Source: Candidatus Omnitrophota bacterium
GTDB taxonomy: Bacteria; Omnitrophota; Gorgyraeia; Aquiviventales; Aquiviventaceae
Assembly (NCBI GenBank): GCA_016180605.1
Contig: JACPAW010000022.1
Span: 1 to 17,387, forward strand
DNA length: 17,387 bases
Direction: 5' to 3'
Below, piece by piece: positions 7,123 to 15,071 of this stretch. Made by a program: the position numbers and the translations under genes. The notes below the pieces were generated by a model. It made no database searches. It saw only the letters and a list, made by a program, of their open reading frames with translations, and had not been told where the DNA came from. Positions within the stretch are counted from its first letter, which is position 1. Each line of letters starts with the position of its first letter.

Positions 7123-7151
7123 GTTATAGCAGAAGCAGCAACCCCTGTAAA
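7123..7151 (-). promoter_or_regulatory. Promoter of the NicO-like gene, possibly leaderless
   Basis: On the minus strand TTTACA (7146-7151) and TATAAC (7123-7128) are separated by 17 bp. The predicted start is about three bases before ATG 7113, and no Shine-Dalgarno is visible, so this gene may be translated from a leaderless message. Confidence 0.45.
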
Positions 7152-7156
7152 GCAAC

Positions 7157-7186
7157 TTGCGCAAACCGGGTTATCGTCGATATACT
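7157..7186 (+). promoter_or_regulatory. leuCD promoter
   Basis: TTGCGC (7157-7162) and TATACT (7181-7186) are separated by 18 bp, and the ribosome site GAGG (7206-7209) lies five bases before the leuC ATG. The promoter is back-to-back with that of the NicO-like gene, six bases apart. No leader peptide or T-box-like structure is visible in the roughly 22-base leader. Confidence 0.58.
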
Positions 7187-7214
7187 GTTATTCTTCTGAA
7201 TTCCCGAGGCAACC

Positions 7215-8624
7215 ATGGGCAAAACACTGTTCGAGAAAATCTGGGAGAAGCATCTCGTCACGACCTTAAGTGACGGGACCGCTATTCTCTATATCGATCG
7301 GCACCTGGTGCATGAGGTAACGAGCCCTCAGGCTTTCGAGGGACTGCGCCTCTCCGGACGCAAAGTCCGCAAACCGGAACTGACCTTCGCCACCATGGAT
7401 CACAACGTGCCGACGGAGGATCGCTTCAACATCCGGGATCCTATCTCCAAAGCGCAGATCGATGCTCTGGCACAAAATTGCCGTGAATTCGGTGTGACTC
7501 TCTATGATCTTAAAAGTGACCGGCAAGGCATCGTCCATGTGATTGGCCCGGAACTGGGACTGACTCTTCCAGGGAGTACCATCGTCTGCGGAGACTCGCA
7601 TACCTCAACGCACGGTGCTTTCGGAGCTCTTGCCTTTGGAATCGGAACTTCCGAAGTCGAGCATGTCCTTGCGACCCAGTGCCTCTCTCAGACCCGGCCC
7701 AAAACATTCAAAGTGGAATTCAGCAAACGCCCCGTGCCACCGGTAACAGCCAAGGATCTGATCTTGAAGCTCATCGGCACAATTGGTACTGCAGGAGGCA
7801 CCGGTTACGTCATCGAGTACTGCGGCGAAGCCATCCGCTCGCTTTCGATGGAAGGACGCATGACGATTTGCAACATGAGTATCGAAGCCGGTGCCCGTGC
7901 GGGCATGATCGCACCGGATGAAACCACTTTTGCGTATATCGCGAAGGATAATCGCCCTTTTGCTCCTAAAGGCGAAAATTTCGACCGGGCGGTTGGATTT
8001 TGGAAAACTCTTCCCTCAGACTCAGATGCCCGTTTTGACCGGACTCTGACACTGGATGCTTCAACGATCGCCCCCCAGGTTACTTGGGGAACTAACCCGG
8101 GGATGGTAGTGGATGTCACCGGAATAGTCCCTGAGCCGGATGCCGTCGATGGTTACAGCCGAAAGGATATCGAGCAGGCTCTTGCCTACATGGGCCTGGT
8201 GCCCGGCACTCGAATGACCGACATCAAACTCGACACGGTCTTCATTGGAAGCTGCACCAATGCCCGCATCGAAGATCTTCGGGCAAGCGCTGCGATTCTT
8301 AAAGGACATAAGATCGCACCCGGCCTGCGCGTCATCGTAGTACCCGGATCACAACAGGTGCGCCGTCAGGCGCAAGCCGAGGGGTTAGACCGTATCTTCA
8401 CATCGGCAGGATGCGAGTGGCGCGAGTCTGGCTGCAGCATGTGTCTTGGGATGAACCCGGACCAGCTCAAACCGAAAGAGCGCTGCGCTTCCACTTCCAA
8501 CCGGAATTTCGAGGGGCGTCAAGGCAAAGGGGGCCGGACCCATCTGGTCAGCCCACAGATGGCAGCGGCCGCAGCGGTTGAGGGCCACTTCGTGGATCTG
8601 CGTACCTGGAAGGCCTCCTCATGA
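7215..8624 (+). CDS. leuC: 3-isopropylmalate dehydratase large subunit
   Basis: This 469-residue protein is LeuC of the aconitase family. With LeuD it converts 2-isopropylmalate to 3-isopropylmalate in leucine synthesis in the cytosol. The three [4Fe-4S] cysteines are Cys347 (G-S-C-T-N-A-R), Cys407 and Cys410 (G-C-S-M-C-L-G-M-N), the same numbering as the E. coli protein as I recall it. The conserved D-H-N-V-P-T and G-D-S-H-T-S-T-H-G-A-F-G motifs are present. ATG 7215 is preceded by GAGG. The gene overlaps leuD by 4 bp (ATGA). leuA and leuB are not in the window. All key residues are intact. Confidence 0.97.
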   Translation: MGKTLFEKIWEKHLVTTLSDGTAILYIDRHLVHEVTSPQAFEGLRLSGRKVRKPELTFATMDHNVPTEDRFNIRDPISKAQIDALAQNCREFGVTLYDLKSDRQGIVHVIGPELGLTLPGSTIVCGDSHTSTHGAFGALAFGIGTSEVEHVLATQCLSQTRPKTFKVEFSKRPVPPVTAKDLILKLIGTIGTAGGTGYVIEYCGEAIRSLSMEGRMTICNMSIEAGARAGMIAPDETTFAYIAKDNRPFAPKGENFDRAVGFWKTLPSDSDARFDRTLTLDASTIAPQVTWGTNPGMVVDVTGIVPEPDAVDGYSRKDIEQALAYMGLVPGTRMTDIKLDTVFIGSCTNARIEDLRASAAILKGHKIAPGLRVIVVPGSQQVRRQAQAEGLDRIFTSAGCEWRESGCSMCLGMNPDQLKPKERCASTSNRNFEGRQGKGGRTHLVSPQMAAAAAVEGHFVDLRTWKASS

Positions 8625-9262
8625 AACCATTCTGCAGCCATCGAGGACGTCTGGTCATTTTGGATCGGGCCAATGTGGATACGGATCAGATCATTCCGAA
8701 ACAGTTTCTTAAATCGATCGCACGCACCGGATTCGGAGAGCATCTGTTCCAGGACTGGCGTTACCTGCCCGATGGAAAACCCAACCCGGATTTTGCCTTG
8801 AACCAACCGCGTTTTCAGAATGCCTCGATTCTAGTCGCGCGCAATAACTTCGGATGCGGTTCAAGCCGTGAGCATGCGGTATGGGCCATCCAACAATACG
8901 GCTTCCAAGTGGTCGTTGCCCCCTGGCAGCAACGCGGGGAAACACGCGTTGCTGCCTTCGCCGACATTTTCAGGAATAACGGCTCAAAGAACGGTCTCTT
9001 GACGGTCGAGTTAAGCGACCCTGAAGTCAATGAAATCGTGCAGATGGTGGAGCGCTTCCCTGGTCTTGAAGCAACCGTAGACTTAGAACGGCAGCGTTTC
9101 ACGCTGCACTTAGCCGAAGAAATCTCGTTTCATTTCGACATGGATGCAACGGTCAAGAATCGTCTCATTCACGGACTGGATGAGATCGGCTTAACCCTCA
9201 AGCACGAAGAACAAATTCGCGCCTTCGAATCCCACCACAATCCGCAATTGGAAGGTGTTTGA
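8621..9262 (+). CDS. leuD: 3-isopropylmalate dehydratase small subunit
   Basis: This 213-residue swivel-domain subunit of isopropylmalate isomerase carries the signature F-G-C-G-S-S-R-E-H-A and N-V-D-T-D-Q-I-I-P near the N-terminus. It completes the active site of LeuC. Length is a little above the usual 200. Its ATG overlaps the leuC stop by 4 bp, so the two subunits are translationally coupled. Eight bases after its TGA the three-stem palindromic element B begins, which could act as a terminator between leuD and the convergent ppsR. Confidence 0.97.
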   Translation: MKPFCSHRGRLVILDRANVDTDQIIPKQFLKSIARTGFGEHLFQDWRYLPDGKPNPDFALNQPRFQNASILVARNNFGCGSSREHAVWAIQQYGFQVVVAPWQQRGETRVAAFADIFRNNGSKNGLLTVELSDPEVNEIVQMVERFPGLEATVDLERQRFTLHLAEEISFHFDMDATVKNRLIHGLDEIGLTLKHEEQIRAFESHHNPQLEGV

Positions 9263-9270
9263 AAGCCAGC

Positions 9271-9434
9271 TAAATGCGCCCACAAATGAAATTTAACATT
9301 TGGCGCATTTACCCTGAGCGAAGTCGTGGTTCGACTCCCGCTGGTCGCTCACCACGATCCTGAGCGAGGCGCTTCGCTTGCTCGGGGTAAATGGAACCAC
9401 CCAGAATCTTAAGATGCATTGGTGGTTCCATTTA
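9271..9434. repeat. Three-stem palindromic element, copy B
   Basis: A 164-bp second copy of the element at 5201-5345. Left stem TAAATGCGCC (9271-9280) pairs perfectly with 9302-9311. The middle arm again opens TTACCCTGAGC and closes GCTCGGGGTAA, but its interior is longer and contains its own hairpin TCGTGGT/ACCACGA. Right stem TAAATGGAACCACC (9388-9401) pairs perfectly with 9421-9434. Copy A has AACCCAC where B has AACCACC, and in each copy the partner strand changes to match. Loops differ freely between copies. The final TTA (9432-9434) is the TAA stop codon of ppsR on the minus strand. Confidence 0.9.
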
Positions 9435-10259
9435 GGTGTCGCTTTTCCGTATCTGCAGCAAGTGCAACGCGCGGGCGGCGGTTTCTTCTACCGCGCGTCC
9501 TGTCACATCCAACAAAGCCCATCCTCGCTTGCGACTTAAGCGCCGCGTCCACTCCAGCTCCTTTTGAATATGCTCCCGATCCGTGTAGCCGCCGTCAAAA
9601 CCCAATTGCTGCTCCACGCGAACCTGACGGAAAGCGGCAAGCTGAGCCGAGTCTAGTGTGAGGCAAATGACTTTGGAGGGATTCACCTCCAACAACTCTT
9701 GAGGAGATTCCAATTCCGGTACAAGCGGCACATTGGCAGTGCACAGCCCGTGCATGGCCAAAACCATGCTGGTGGGCGTCTTGGTCGTACGGGAAACTCC
9801 CGTGAGAACCGCATCCGCCTGGTAGAGCGTCTTCAATCCGACTCCATCATCGTGGGCGATTGTGTATTCAATCGCCGCCACTCGGTTGAAGTAATCCGTC
9901 GTCAGTTCATGTAACCGCCCGTGGCTCACTTCTGGACGCTGCCCCGAGGCACGGACCAAGAATTCCACGATCGGTCCTGTGAGGTCATACACCGCAAGAC
10001 CTTGCTCTTGGCAAACTTTCTCAATGCGCCGCTTGAAGGATTCGTACACGGTTGCGTGGATCACAAGCCCCTGAGTGTGCCGCAACTGCTCCAGACAGGA
10101 CTTAAGATGAGTTTCCGAATCCACGAAGTTGATCACCTGCAAGCTAAAAACCCCGGTTGCAAACTGGGTAAAAATCGTCTGCAACACATGCTGGCCGAGC
10201 GAACCGGTTGCGTCGGAAACAAGGGTTACTGGAATCGGCTCTGATGAGGGCTGCGGCAT
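9432..10259 (-). CDS. ppsR: PEP synthase/PPDK regulatory kinase-pyrophosphorylase
   Basis: A 275-residue DUF299/PSRP family protein. The family switches PEP synthase (or pyruvate phosphate dikinase) off by ADP-dependent phosphorylation and on again by phosphate-dependent dephosphorylation, in the cytosol. The P-loop G-V-S-R-T-T-K-T-P-T-S is present near residue 155, as are the N-terminal S-D-A-T-G and the H-G-R-L and I-A-H-D-D-G segments. Length matches the family. Whether the target is PpsA or PpdK cannot be read from this window. ATG 10259 has no clear Shine-Dalgarno. The stop is provided by element B. The pairing with acetyl-CoA synthetase nearby suits gluconeogenic growth on acetate, an inference only. 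Confidence 0.94.
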   Translation of the reverse strand: MPQPSSEPIPVTLVSDATGSLGQHVLQTIFTQFATGVFSLQVINFVDSETHLKSCLEQLRHTQGLVIHATVYESFKRRIEKVCQEQGLAVYDLTGPIVEFLVRASGQRPEVSHGRLHELTTDYFNRVAAIEYTIAHDDGVGLKTLYQADAVLTGVSRTTKTPTSMVLAMHGLCTANVPLVPELESPQELLEVNPSKVICLTLDSAQLAAFRQVRVEQQLGFDGGYTDREHIQKELEWTRRLSRKRGWALLDVTGRAVEETAARALHLLQIRKSDT

Positions 10260-10261
10260 GT

Positions 10262-10309
10262 TTAGAATAGTCTAACAAATTCGCTAGCCCTCTTCATGAC
10301 TAAGGTCAT
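10262..10309. promoter_or_regulatory. Two small palindromes between divergent ppsR and porin genes
   Basis: The 129-bp divergent region holds TTAGA-ATAG-TCTAA (10262-10275) and ATGAC-TAAG-GTCAT (10296-10309), both perfect 5-bp arms with a 4-bp centre, with centres 34 bp apart (about three helical turns). They could be operator sites, but short palindromes arise by chance and no factor is identified. Confidence 0.3.
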
Positions 10310-10388
10310 AGAATATAAACGGATGCTTAAGATATGCTGGTTTTCCTTCAATAGTGATCTGATTTTCCCTTCCTGGAGGAACGCCACC

Positions 10389-11639
10389 ATGAGAAACTTG
10401 CGAGTTGTTGTATGCGGCTGCTTAGGCGCCTGGGTGTTGTGTGCGAGTGTCGCAGAAGCAGGGGGAAACGATGCCTTAATCCGTCTGCTCATCAAGAAAG
10501 GGCTCATCACCGAGCAAGAGTTGGAAACCGCTCAATCGGAACTGGCTTCAATAACTCCCAGTACTACTGCACCTGCTGCGGCCCCCACCCCCACCTACCC
10601 TGCACTGAAGCTATCGGGCCGCTGGGCATTGGGTTTTCTTCAAAGCGGTGCCAGCGGCAGCGATCCCAATGGAGCCTTTCGAATCCCGGATGCTAAGCTT
10701 CGATTCGACGTCTCCCCGGATGCCACCAATACCCTCGTCACCCGCCTGAATCTGAATAACGCCTCATTCAACAACTTGGACTATGTGTACCTGGAATCAA
10801 AAGACTTTCTGCCATGGCTTAAGGAACAACCGCTAAGCCTGACTACTCGTATTGGACGCGTGAAGATGGATTTTGGAGAAGAGACCTGGTCCAACAATTC
10901 AATTGAAGGGGCCTTATCTTCCACATCCGCTGCGAATGTCTCCGGTCATGACGAAGGACTTCAGGCCATCCTGACCTGGAAAACAATGGGATCGCCTCGG
11001 CTTAGCCTTGGGATCTTCAACGGCAATACTAACGGTACAACCTTCACCGACAACACAGGCCCCAAAGCCTACAGCGCAAAAGTAGCTCTGACTCCGATAT
11101 CGTCCTTTTATCTTTCCAGCAGCTTCTTTGATTCACGGGCCCTGAAAACATCTGCCAGCGAATTTTCAATCGGCGGGGTCACAACGGCACCATCGGGTGC
11201 TGCCAATTGGTCGCGCCGGGCTTGGGAGCTGGATGGACGTTACGACTTAAAGAAAGGAAAAGCAGCGCTGAATCCTCCGGTCTTTACGGACAGCCGTGCG
11301 TATCTGCGTGGGGCGTACGGGCTCTTCGGTGACGATGCCAAGGGTGGCACTGACCGCAACGGGGACTATGGATTTTTGGAAGCGATGTGGAACATTCATC
11401 CAAAATGGTATACAGCCGCGCGTTGGAGCATCTTGGACTTCGATCAGGAAGCCAGTGCCACCTTGGGAGGAATCACGACCGTAAAGCGCCTGCAGCGCTA
11501 TCAGCTAGGAGGCGGTTTCCGCTGGTCAGAGCGAACCCTTCTTAAGGGCGAGTGGCTCTGGGATCGCGAGAGCGGCAGGACCAGCGCGGATGATGCTCCC
11601 AACAATCAGCTCTCTTTGTTGGCCGCTTCGCAATTTTAA
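10389..11639 (+). CDS. Outer-membrane porin (phosphate-selective porin-like)
   Basis: From ATG 10389 the protein has 416 residues; the frame is open to 10296 but TGGAGGA (10374-10380) eight bases before 10389 decides the start. A signal peptide with basic start, hydrophobic core and A-E-A cleavage site covers about residues 1-24. A short helix A-L-I-R-L-L-I-K-K-G-L-I-T-E-Q-E-L follows, as in many porins of the O/P-like type, then a Pro/Ala linker (about 60-72) and a series of alternating beta strands ending in Phe, the usual outer-membrane assembly signal. It would form a beta-barrel pore. Anion or phosphate preference is from family resemblance only. The protein shows the host has an outer membrane. 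Confidence 0.82.
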   Translation: MRNLRVVVCGCLGAWVLCASVAEAGGNDALIRLLIKKGLITEQELETAQSELASITPSTTAPAAAPTPTYPALKLSGRWALGFLQSGASGSDPNGAFRIPDAKLRFDVSPDATNTLVTRLNLNNASFNNLDYVYLESKDFLPWLKEQPLSLTTRIGRVKMDFGEETWSNNSIEGALSSTSAANVSGHDEGLQAILTWKTMGSPRLSLGIFNGNTNGTTFTDNTGPKAYSAKVALTPISSFYLSSSFFDSRALKTSASEFSIGGVTTAPSGAANWSRRAWELDGRYDLKKGKAALNPPVFTDSRAYLRGAYGLFGDDAKGGTDRNGDYGFLEAMWNIHPKWYTAARWSILDFDQEASATLGGITTVKRLQRYQLGGGFRWSERTLLKGEWLWDRESGRTSADDAPNNQLSLLAASQF

Positions 11640-11744
11640 CTTCCAAGTCAACTCCTGCGGAATCCTGTTGAGTCTCACTGATCGCTATAGTAAGGTAAAG
11701 CAATACCCTTTGAACCATCGTCACATGAACCGTGGAGGAATCGA

Positions 11745-13646
11745 ATGACCACTGCTACCGAAGAGCTTTACCAACCCCCAAAGGTTTTCCTGGAACAATC
11801 CAATATCTCAAACTGGATGCGCCAACGAGGGATTACCGGCTACGACCAACTCCTCGAGCGCGCGCGCAACTACGAATGGTATTGGGCAGAGATGGCCAAG
11901 GAGCTGGCGTGGTTCAAACCATGGGATAAGACTCTTGAGTGGAAGCTGCCCTTTTCCAAATGGTTCGTGGGAGCACAGTTCAACATCGTCCACAATGCGC
12001 TCGACCGCCACATGAAGACCTCTACGAAAAACAAAGTCGCCTACATCTGGGAAAGCGAGCCGGGGGAAGTGGAACGGTGGACTTATGAACAGCTCTGGCG
12101 CGAAACCAACCGCATGGCCAATGCCTTAAAACGGTTGGGCGTTGCCAAAGGGGATCGGGTCACCATTTATCTGCCGATGATCCCTCAGCTACCCATCGCG
12201 ATGCTGGCCTGTGCCAAAATCGGAGCCGTGCATTCGGTGGTCTTTTCCGGTTTCAGCTCCCTTGCCTTGAAAGATAGGATCATCGATGCGGAATCGAAAG
12301 TCGTCATCACCGCTAACGCCACCTTTCGCCGCGGCAAGGCGGTTGCCTTGAAAGCGAACACCGACGCGGCAATGACCGAATGCCCCAGCGTCAAGAACGT
12401 CATCGTCGTACGCCGCACGCAGGATGCAGTGACCATGCAACCGGGTCGCGATCTCTGGTGGGATGAAGCAGCGAAGAAAGAATCGGATCAATGCGACACC
12501 GTCGCTCTGGATAGCGAAGCGATCCTGTTTACTCTTTACACTTCGGGGACTACCGGAAAACCCAAAGGTATCGTCCACGTCCACGGAGGATACGCCGTTG
12601 GGACCGCTGCTACTCTCAAGTACGTTTTCGACATCAAGGACAAGGACATCTTCTGGTGTGCCGCCGATATCGGTTGGATTACGGGCCACAGCTACATCGT
12701 TTATGCCCCGCTTATGTTGGGAGCCACATCGATCATGTACGAAGGAGCCCCGGACTGGCCGGAACCAGACCGCTGGTGGAAAATCCTTGAGCGCGAGAAG
12801 GTCACCATTCTCTACACCTCTCCTACTGCCATCCGCATGCACATGAAATACGGCCAGCAATGGGCTGCCAAACATAACTTATCTTCCTTGCGCCTTTTGG
12901 GAAGCGTGGGCGAGCCCATCAACCCAGAGGCCTGGCGCTGGTATTACGAACATATCGGTGGCAATCGCTGCCCGATCATGGACACCTGGTGGCAGACGGA
13001 AACCGGCTGCTTTTTGGTTTCTCCTCTTCCTATTACACCGCTGAAACCCGGCTCGGCGACGAAACCCCTGCCTGGAATCGATGTGGACGTCGTAGATAGC
13101 AGCGGAAAACCGGCACCCATCGGAGAGGGGGGATTTGCCGTTCTTAAGAATCCCTGGCCTTCCATGCTGCGTACCATTTACAAAGACCCCGAACGCTATA
13201 AACAGAACTACTGGTCGCGCTGGCCGGGATTGTATTTAACCGGTGATGCCGCCATGAAAGATGAAGACGGCTACATTTGGTTCCGTGGAAGAGCCGATGA
13301 GGTGCTGAACGTGGCTGGACACCGTCTTGGAACCGCTGAGGTGGAAAGTGCTTTGGTAGCACATCCGGCCGTCGCAGAAGCCGCCTGTATCGGGGTTCCT
13401 CATGAAGTCAAAGGGGACGTCCCGAAGGTCTACATTACATTGAAGATAGGCCAGCAACCTTCCGAAGCGCTCGTTGAGGAATTAAAGAAGTGGGTATCGA
13501 CGCAAATTGGACCGATCGCTCGACCCGAAGCGATTGAATTCCGTGACAAACTTCCCAAGACGCGCTCCGGCAAGATCATGCGCCGCTTGCTCAAAGCACA
13601 AGCGCTGGGCAAAGAGGTCGGCGATATTTCCACGCTTGAAGACTGA
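11745..13646 (+). CDS. acsA: Acetyl-CoA synthetase (AMP-forming)
   Basis: This 633-residue ANL-family enzyme makes acetyl-CoA from acetate, ATP and CoA through acetyl-AMP in the cytosol. The phosphate loop Y-T-S-G-T-T-G-K-P-K-G, the W-W-Q-T-E-T-G motif, the hinge region G-R-A-D-E-V-L-N-V-A-G-H-R-L-G and the C-terminal L-P-K-T-R-S-G-K-I-M-R-R are all present; the Lys in S-G-K-I is the site acetylated by Pat-type enzymes in relatives. The length matches Acs (about 630-650). GGAGG (11734-11738) lies six bases before ATG 11745. A stem-loop with a T run follows at 13673-13717. The truncated symporter could be an acetate carrier, but it is too far away to link. Confidence 0.96.
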   Translation: MTTATEELYQPPKVFLEQSNISNWMRQRGITGYDQLLERARNYEWYWAEMAKELAWFKPWDKTLEWKLPFSKWFVGAQFNIVHNALDRHMKTSTKNKVAYIWESEPGEVERWTYEQLWRETNRMANALKRLGVAKGDRVTIYLPMIPQLPIAMLACAKIGAVHSVVFSGFSSLALKDRIIDAESKVVITANATFRRGKAVALKANTDAAMTECPSVKNVIVVRRTQDAVTMQPGRDLWWDEAAKKESDQCDTVALDSEAILFTLYTSGTTGKPKGIVHVHGGYAVGTAATLKYVFDIKDKDIFWCAADIGWITGHSYIVYAPLMLGATSIMYEGAPDWPEPDRWWKILEREKVTILYTSPTAIRMHMKYGQQWAAKHNLSSLRLLGSVGEPINPEAWRWYYEHIGGNRCPIMDTWWQTETGCFLVSPLPITPLKPGSATKPLPGIDVDVVDSSGKPAPIGEGGFAVLKNPWPSMLRTIYKDPERYKQNYWSRWPGLYLTGDAAMKDEDGYIWFRGRADEVLNVAGHRLGTAEVESALVAHPAVAEAACIGVPHEVKGDVPKVYITLKIGQQPSEALVEELKKWVSTQIGPIARPEAIEFRDKLPKTRSGKIMRRLLKAQALGKEVGDISTLED

Positions 13647-13672
13647 TTCGCCGCTCATCCTACTTGTATTTG

Positions 13673-13717
13673 AAGCCTACGTTCAGCAGCACACTCCTGC
13701 TGCCTATCGGCTTTTTT
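13673..13717 (+). terminator. Rho-independent terminator after acsA
   Basis: An outer stem AAGCC/GGCTT encloses an inner stem CAGCAG (13684-13689) / CTGCTG (13697-13702), with an internal loop between them, followed by six T residues (13712-13717). It starts 27 bases after the acsA stop. Confidence 0.6.
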
Positions 13718-13894
13718 GGTGTTACGGACAGTGGAAGGGGCAAATCGCCATTATCGCAATCACGCCACATCCATAGCCGCGCAATCCGTTGGCAATAAAA
13801 CATGATTCGCCTCCTCTGCTTCATAAAGCCGGCACTATTAGGAACGCCTCCTCGATACCAGACTATGCGTCGCTATCCTACCTAGGCTCCATTT
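13718..13894. other. Intergenic stretch without a recognised gene
   Basis: After the acsA terminator no supported gene is seen until 13895. The first 60 bases can be read in plus frame as R-L-F-W-C-Y-G-Q-W-K-G-Q-I-A-I-I-A-I, which looks protein-like and may be a remnant, but I do not recognise it. CGCCTCCTC occurs twice (13808-13816 and 13845-13853); the second is part of the 18-bp inverted repeat described separately. No clear promoter or ribosome site for the next gene is visible. Confidence 0.4.
13834..13851 (+). repeat. Inverted repeat, left copy (18 bp)
   Basis: ACTATTAGGAACGCCTCC is an exact reverse complement of 15575-15592; with three outer bases and one mismatch the match reaches 22 bp (13830-13851). 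It lies 43 bp before the nuclease-like gene. The two copies enclose a 1.76-kb segment. Confidence 0.75.
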
Positions 13895-14746
13895 ATGGCC
13901 TGGATTTTCAAAGCGAATTGGAAACAGCGTAAGCGAGGCCATCTGAAGGGACTCGTACTCGGCTATCTCAAACGTTACGGGATAGAGCCCAAGGGATATC
14001 TTCACCAAGTCCTAGAGATCGACTGGGAGCCTGCACTTCGTTATGTCGCATGTTGCGTCCAGAGCTGGCCGGAGCATGTTGGTATCAGGAGGAAAATTAC
14101 GCATCTTGCGAAGGCAGTGCGAAGGGGGCAGGGTCCGCTTGAAGAGGAGAAAAATACCGAGGTGGCGTATTCAGCGGACCTGCTTGAATTCAAAGCGCTT
14201 TACGCCCTCTGCTGTCTCATGCAATATGAGTTTGTGGGTTGCGATGAAGAAGTTGGAGGAACAGGGCCGCACTCACGGAAGAACTGTGATCTGACCGTCA
14301 AGATAGATGGAGAAACACTTAAGATTCGTGTGGATGCCAAGCGATGGAGCGGCGATATTCGTTCCAGGCGGGTTGATAAGCATTACGATCCCGTACCCAA
14401 GAGCGGAAACTTTTCAGCGCGATGGAAGATCGGAAAGTGGCTTAGGAAACGAGCGCAGGAGGTCTCTAGAGAGAAGCAGGCTCAAATCTTAGTAGTGCAT
14501 TTGCCGGACTGGGAATACCGATTTTCCAAACGCGGACTAAGAGAGTATTGCGATGAGATATTACCTGGTGTCCTGACATGGGATACGGGCGAACCCATAT
14601 GGTGCTGGCGAATGAAGGCACCCCTCAGAGAGATCGTAGTGGTTGGCCCACCGGGTTGTTGGAAGATCGCATGTGCCCCTGCTGAGGTGAGATTGCATGA
14701 GACTCCCTGTCCGGAACTCTGCGCTACAGGCTCAAGCCGAGGCTGA
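13895..14746 (+). CDS. Unrecognised protein with PD-(D/E)xK-like residues
   Basis: I do not recognise this 283-residue basic protein. No signal peptide or membrane helix is seen. Residues 99-149 carry Glu99 in a helix (L-E-F-K-A-L-Y-A-L), Asp132 in a strand (C-D-L-T-V-K-I) and Asp147-Ala-Lys149 (I-R-V-D-A-K-R-W), followed by a strand I-L-V-V-H-L-P (about 198-204). That order and spacing fit the core of the restriction-endonuclease-like PD-(D/E)xK fold. Cysteines are numerous (for example Cys53-54, Cys106-107, Cys116, Cys131). ATG 13895 has no Shine-Dalgarno, so the start is uncertain. It overlaps the end of mazF by 23 bp, tail to tail, and lies inside the 18-bp inverted repeats. A nuclease role is inference from the fold signature only. 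Confidence 0.55.
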   Translation: MAWIFKANWKQRKRGHLKGLVLGYLKRYGIEPKGYLHQVLEIDWEPALRYVACCVQSWPEHVGIRRKITHLAKAVRRGQGPLEEEKNTEVAYSADLLEFKALYALCCLMQYEFVGCDEEVGGTGPHSRKNCDLTVKIDGETLKIRVDAKRWSGDIRSRRVDKHYDPVPKSGNFSARWKIGKWLRKRAQEVSREKQAQILVVHLPDWEYRFSKRGLREYCDEILPGVLTWDTGEPIWCWRMKAPLREIVVVGPPGCWKIACAPAEVRLHETPCPELCATGSSRG

Positions 14747-15071
14747 TGCAAATGGCTTGGTCAACCTGTTTGAGGTAGGAGGGCGGCAGGTGGCCGATCT
14801 TGCGGTCGAGGCGAATCTTGTCAATGGTGCGGATTTGAGAAAGCAAGATAGTGGAGTTTTCTTTCAGCCCGACCACGCCGCGGGGAATATGGACGTTGAT
14901 CGGATAGTGTTTCGTGAAGCTCTTCGTGGTGAGCGGCGCCACAATGACGGTCGGCGCAGTTGCGTTTCCCACGTCGTTCTGGATCACGACGACCGGCCGG
15001 CGGCCCGCTTGCTCTGAGCCTTTGACCGGGTTTAAATCCACCCAGAACACGTCACCACGCCTAATCGGCAT
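14724..15071 (-). CDS. mazF: MazF/PemK-family toxin ribonuclease
   Basis: A 115-residue type II toxin. The N-terminus R-R-G-D-V-F-W-V-D-L-N-P-V-K-G-S-E is the classic MazF opening, followed by R-R-P-V-V-V-I-Q-N-D (Arg25 as likely catalytic Arg) and V-A-P-L-T-T (Thr48/Thr49). MazF enzymes cut mRNA or other RNA at short sequences; the recognised sequence is unknown here. The ATG overlaps the upstream antitoxin by 11 bp, and its 3' end overlaps the nuclease-like gene on the other strand. The frame and key residues are intact. Confidence 0.92.
   Translation of the reverse strand: MPIRRGDVFWVDLNPVKGSEQAGRRPVVVIQNDVGNATAPTVIVAPLTTKSFTKHYPINVHIPRGVVGLKENSTILLSQIRTIDKIRLDRKIGHLPPSYLKQVDQAICISLGLSL

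Noticed and set aside
6541..7269. 242-codon open frame on the plus strand across the metal transporter
   Set aside because: It is antisense to the membrane protein and runs through the divergent promoters into leuC; polar low-complexity composition.
8709..9102. Open frames on the minus strand inside leuD
   Set aside because: Shadows of a conserved gene; no ribosome site or domain.
5201..9434. The two palindromic elements as a CRISPR array
   Set aside because: Only two copies, 4 kb apart, with internal stems and no regular spacers or cas genes.
5201..9434. The segment between the two palindromic elements as one composite transposon
   Set aside because: The elements are in the same orientation and enclose core genes such as leuCD; there is no transposase or target duplication.
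11640..11744. Terminator after the porin and promoter of acsA
   Set aside because: Only a weak stem (TCAAC/GTTGA) without a T run, and TATAGT without a suitable -35 box, could be found.
12189..12875. 228-codon open frame on the minus strand inside acsA
   Set aside because: It is antisense to a fully conserved gene and has no recognisable domain; it arises from acsA codon bias.
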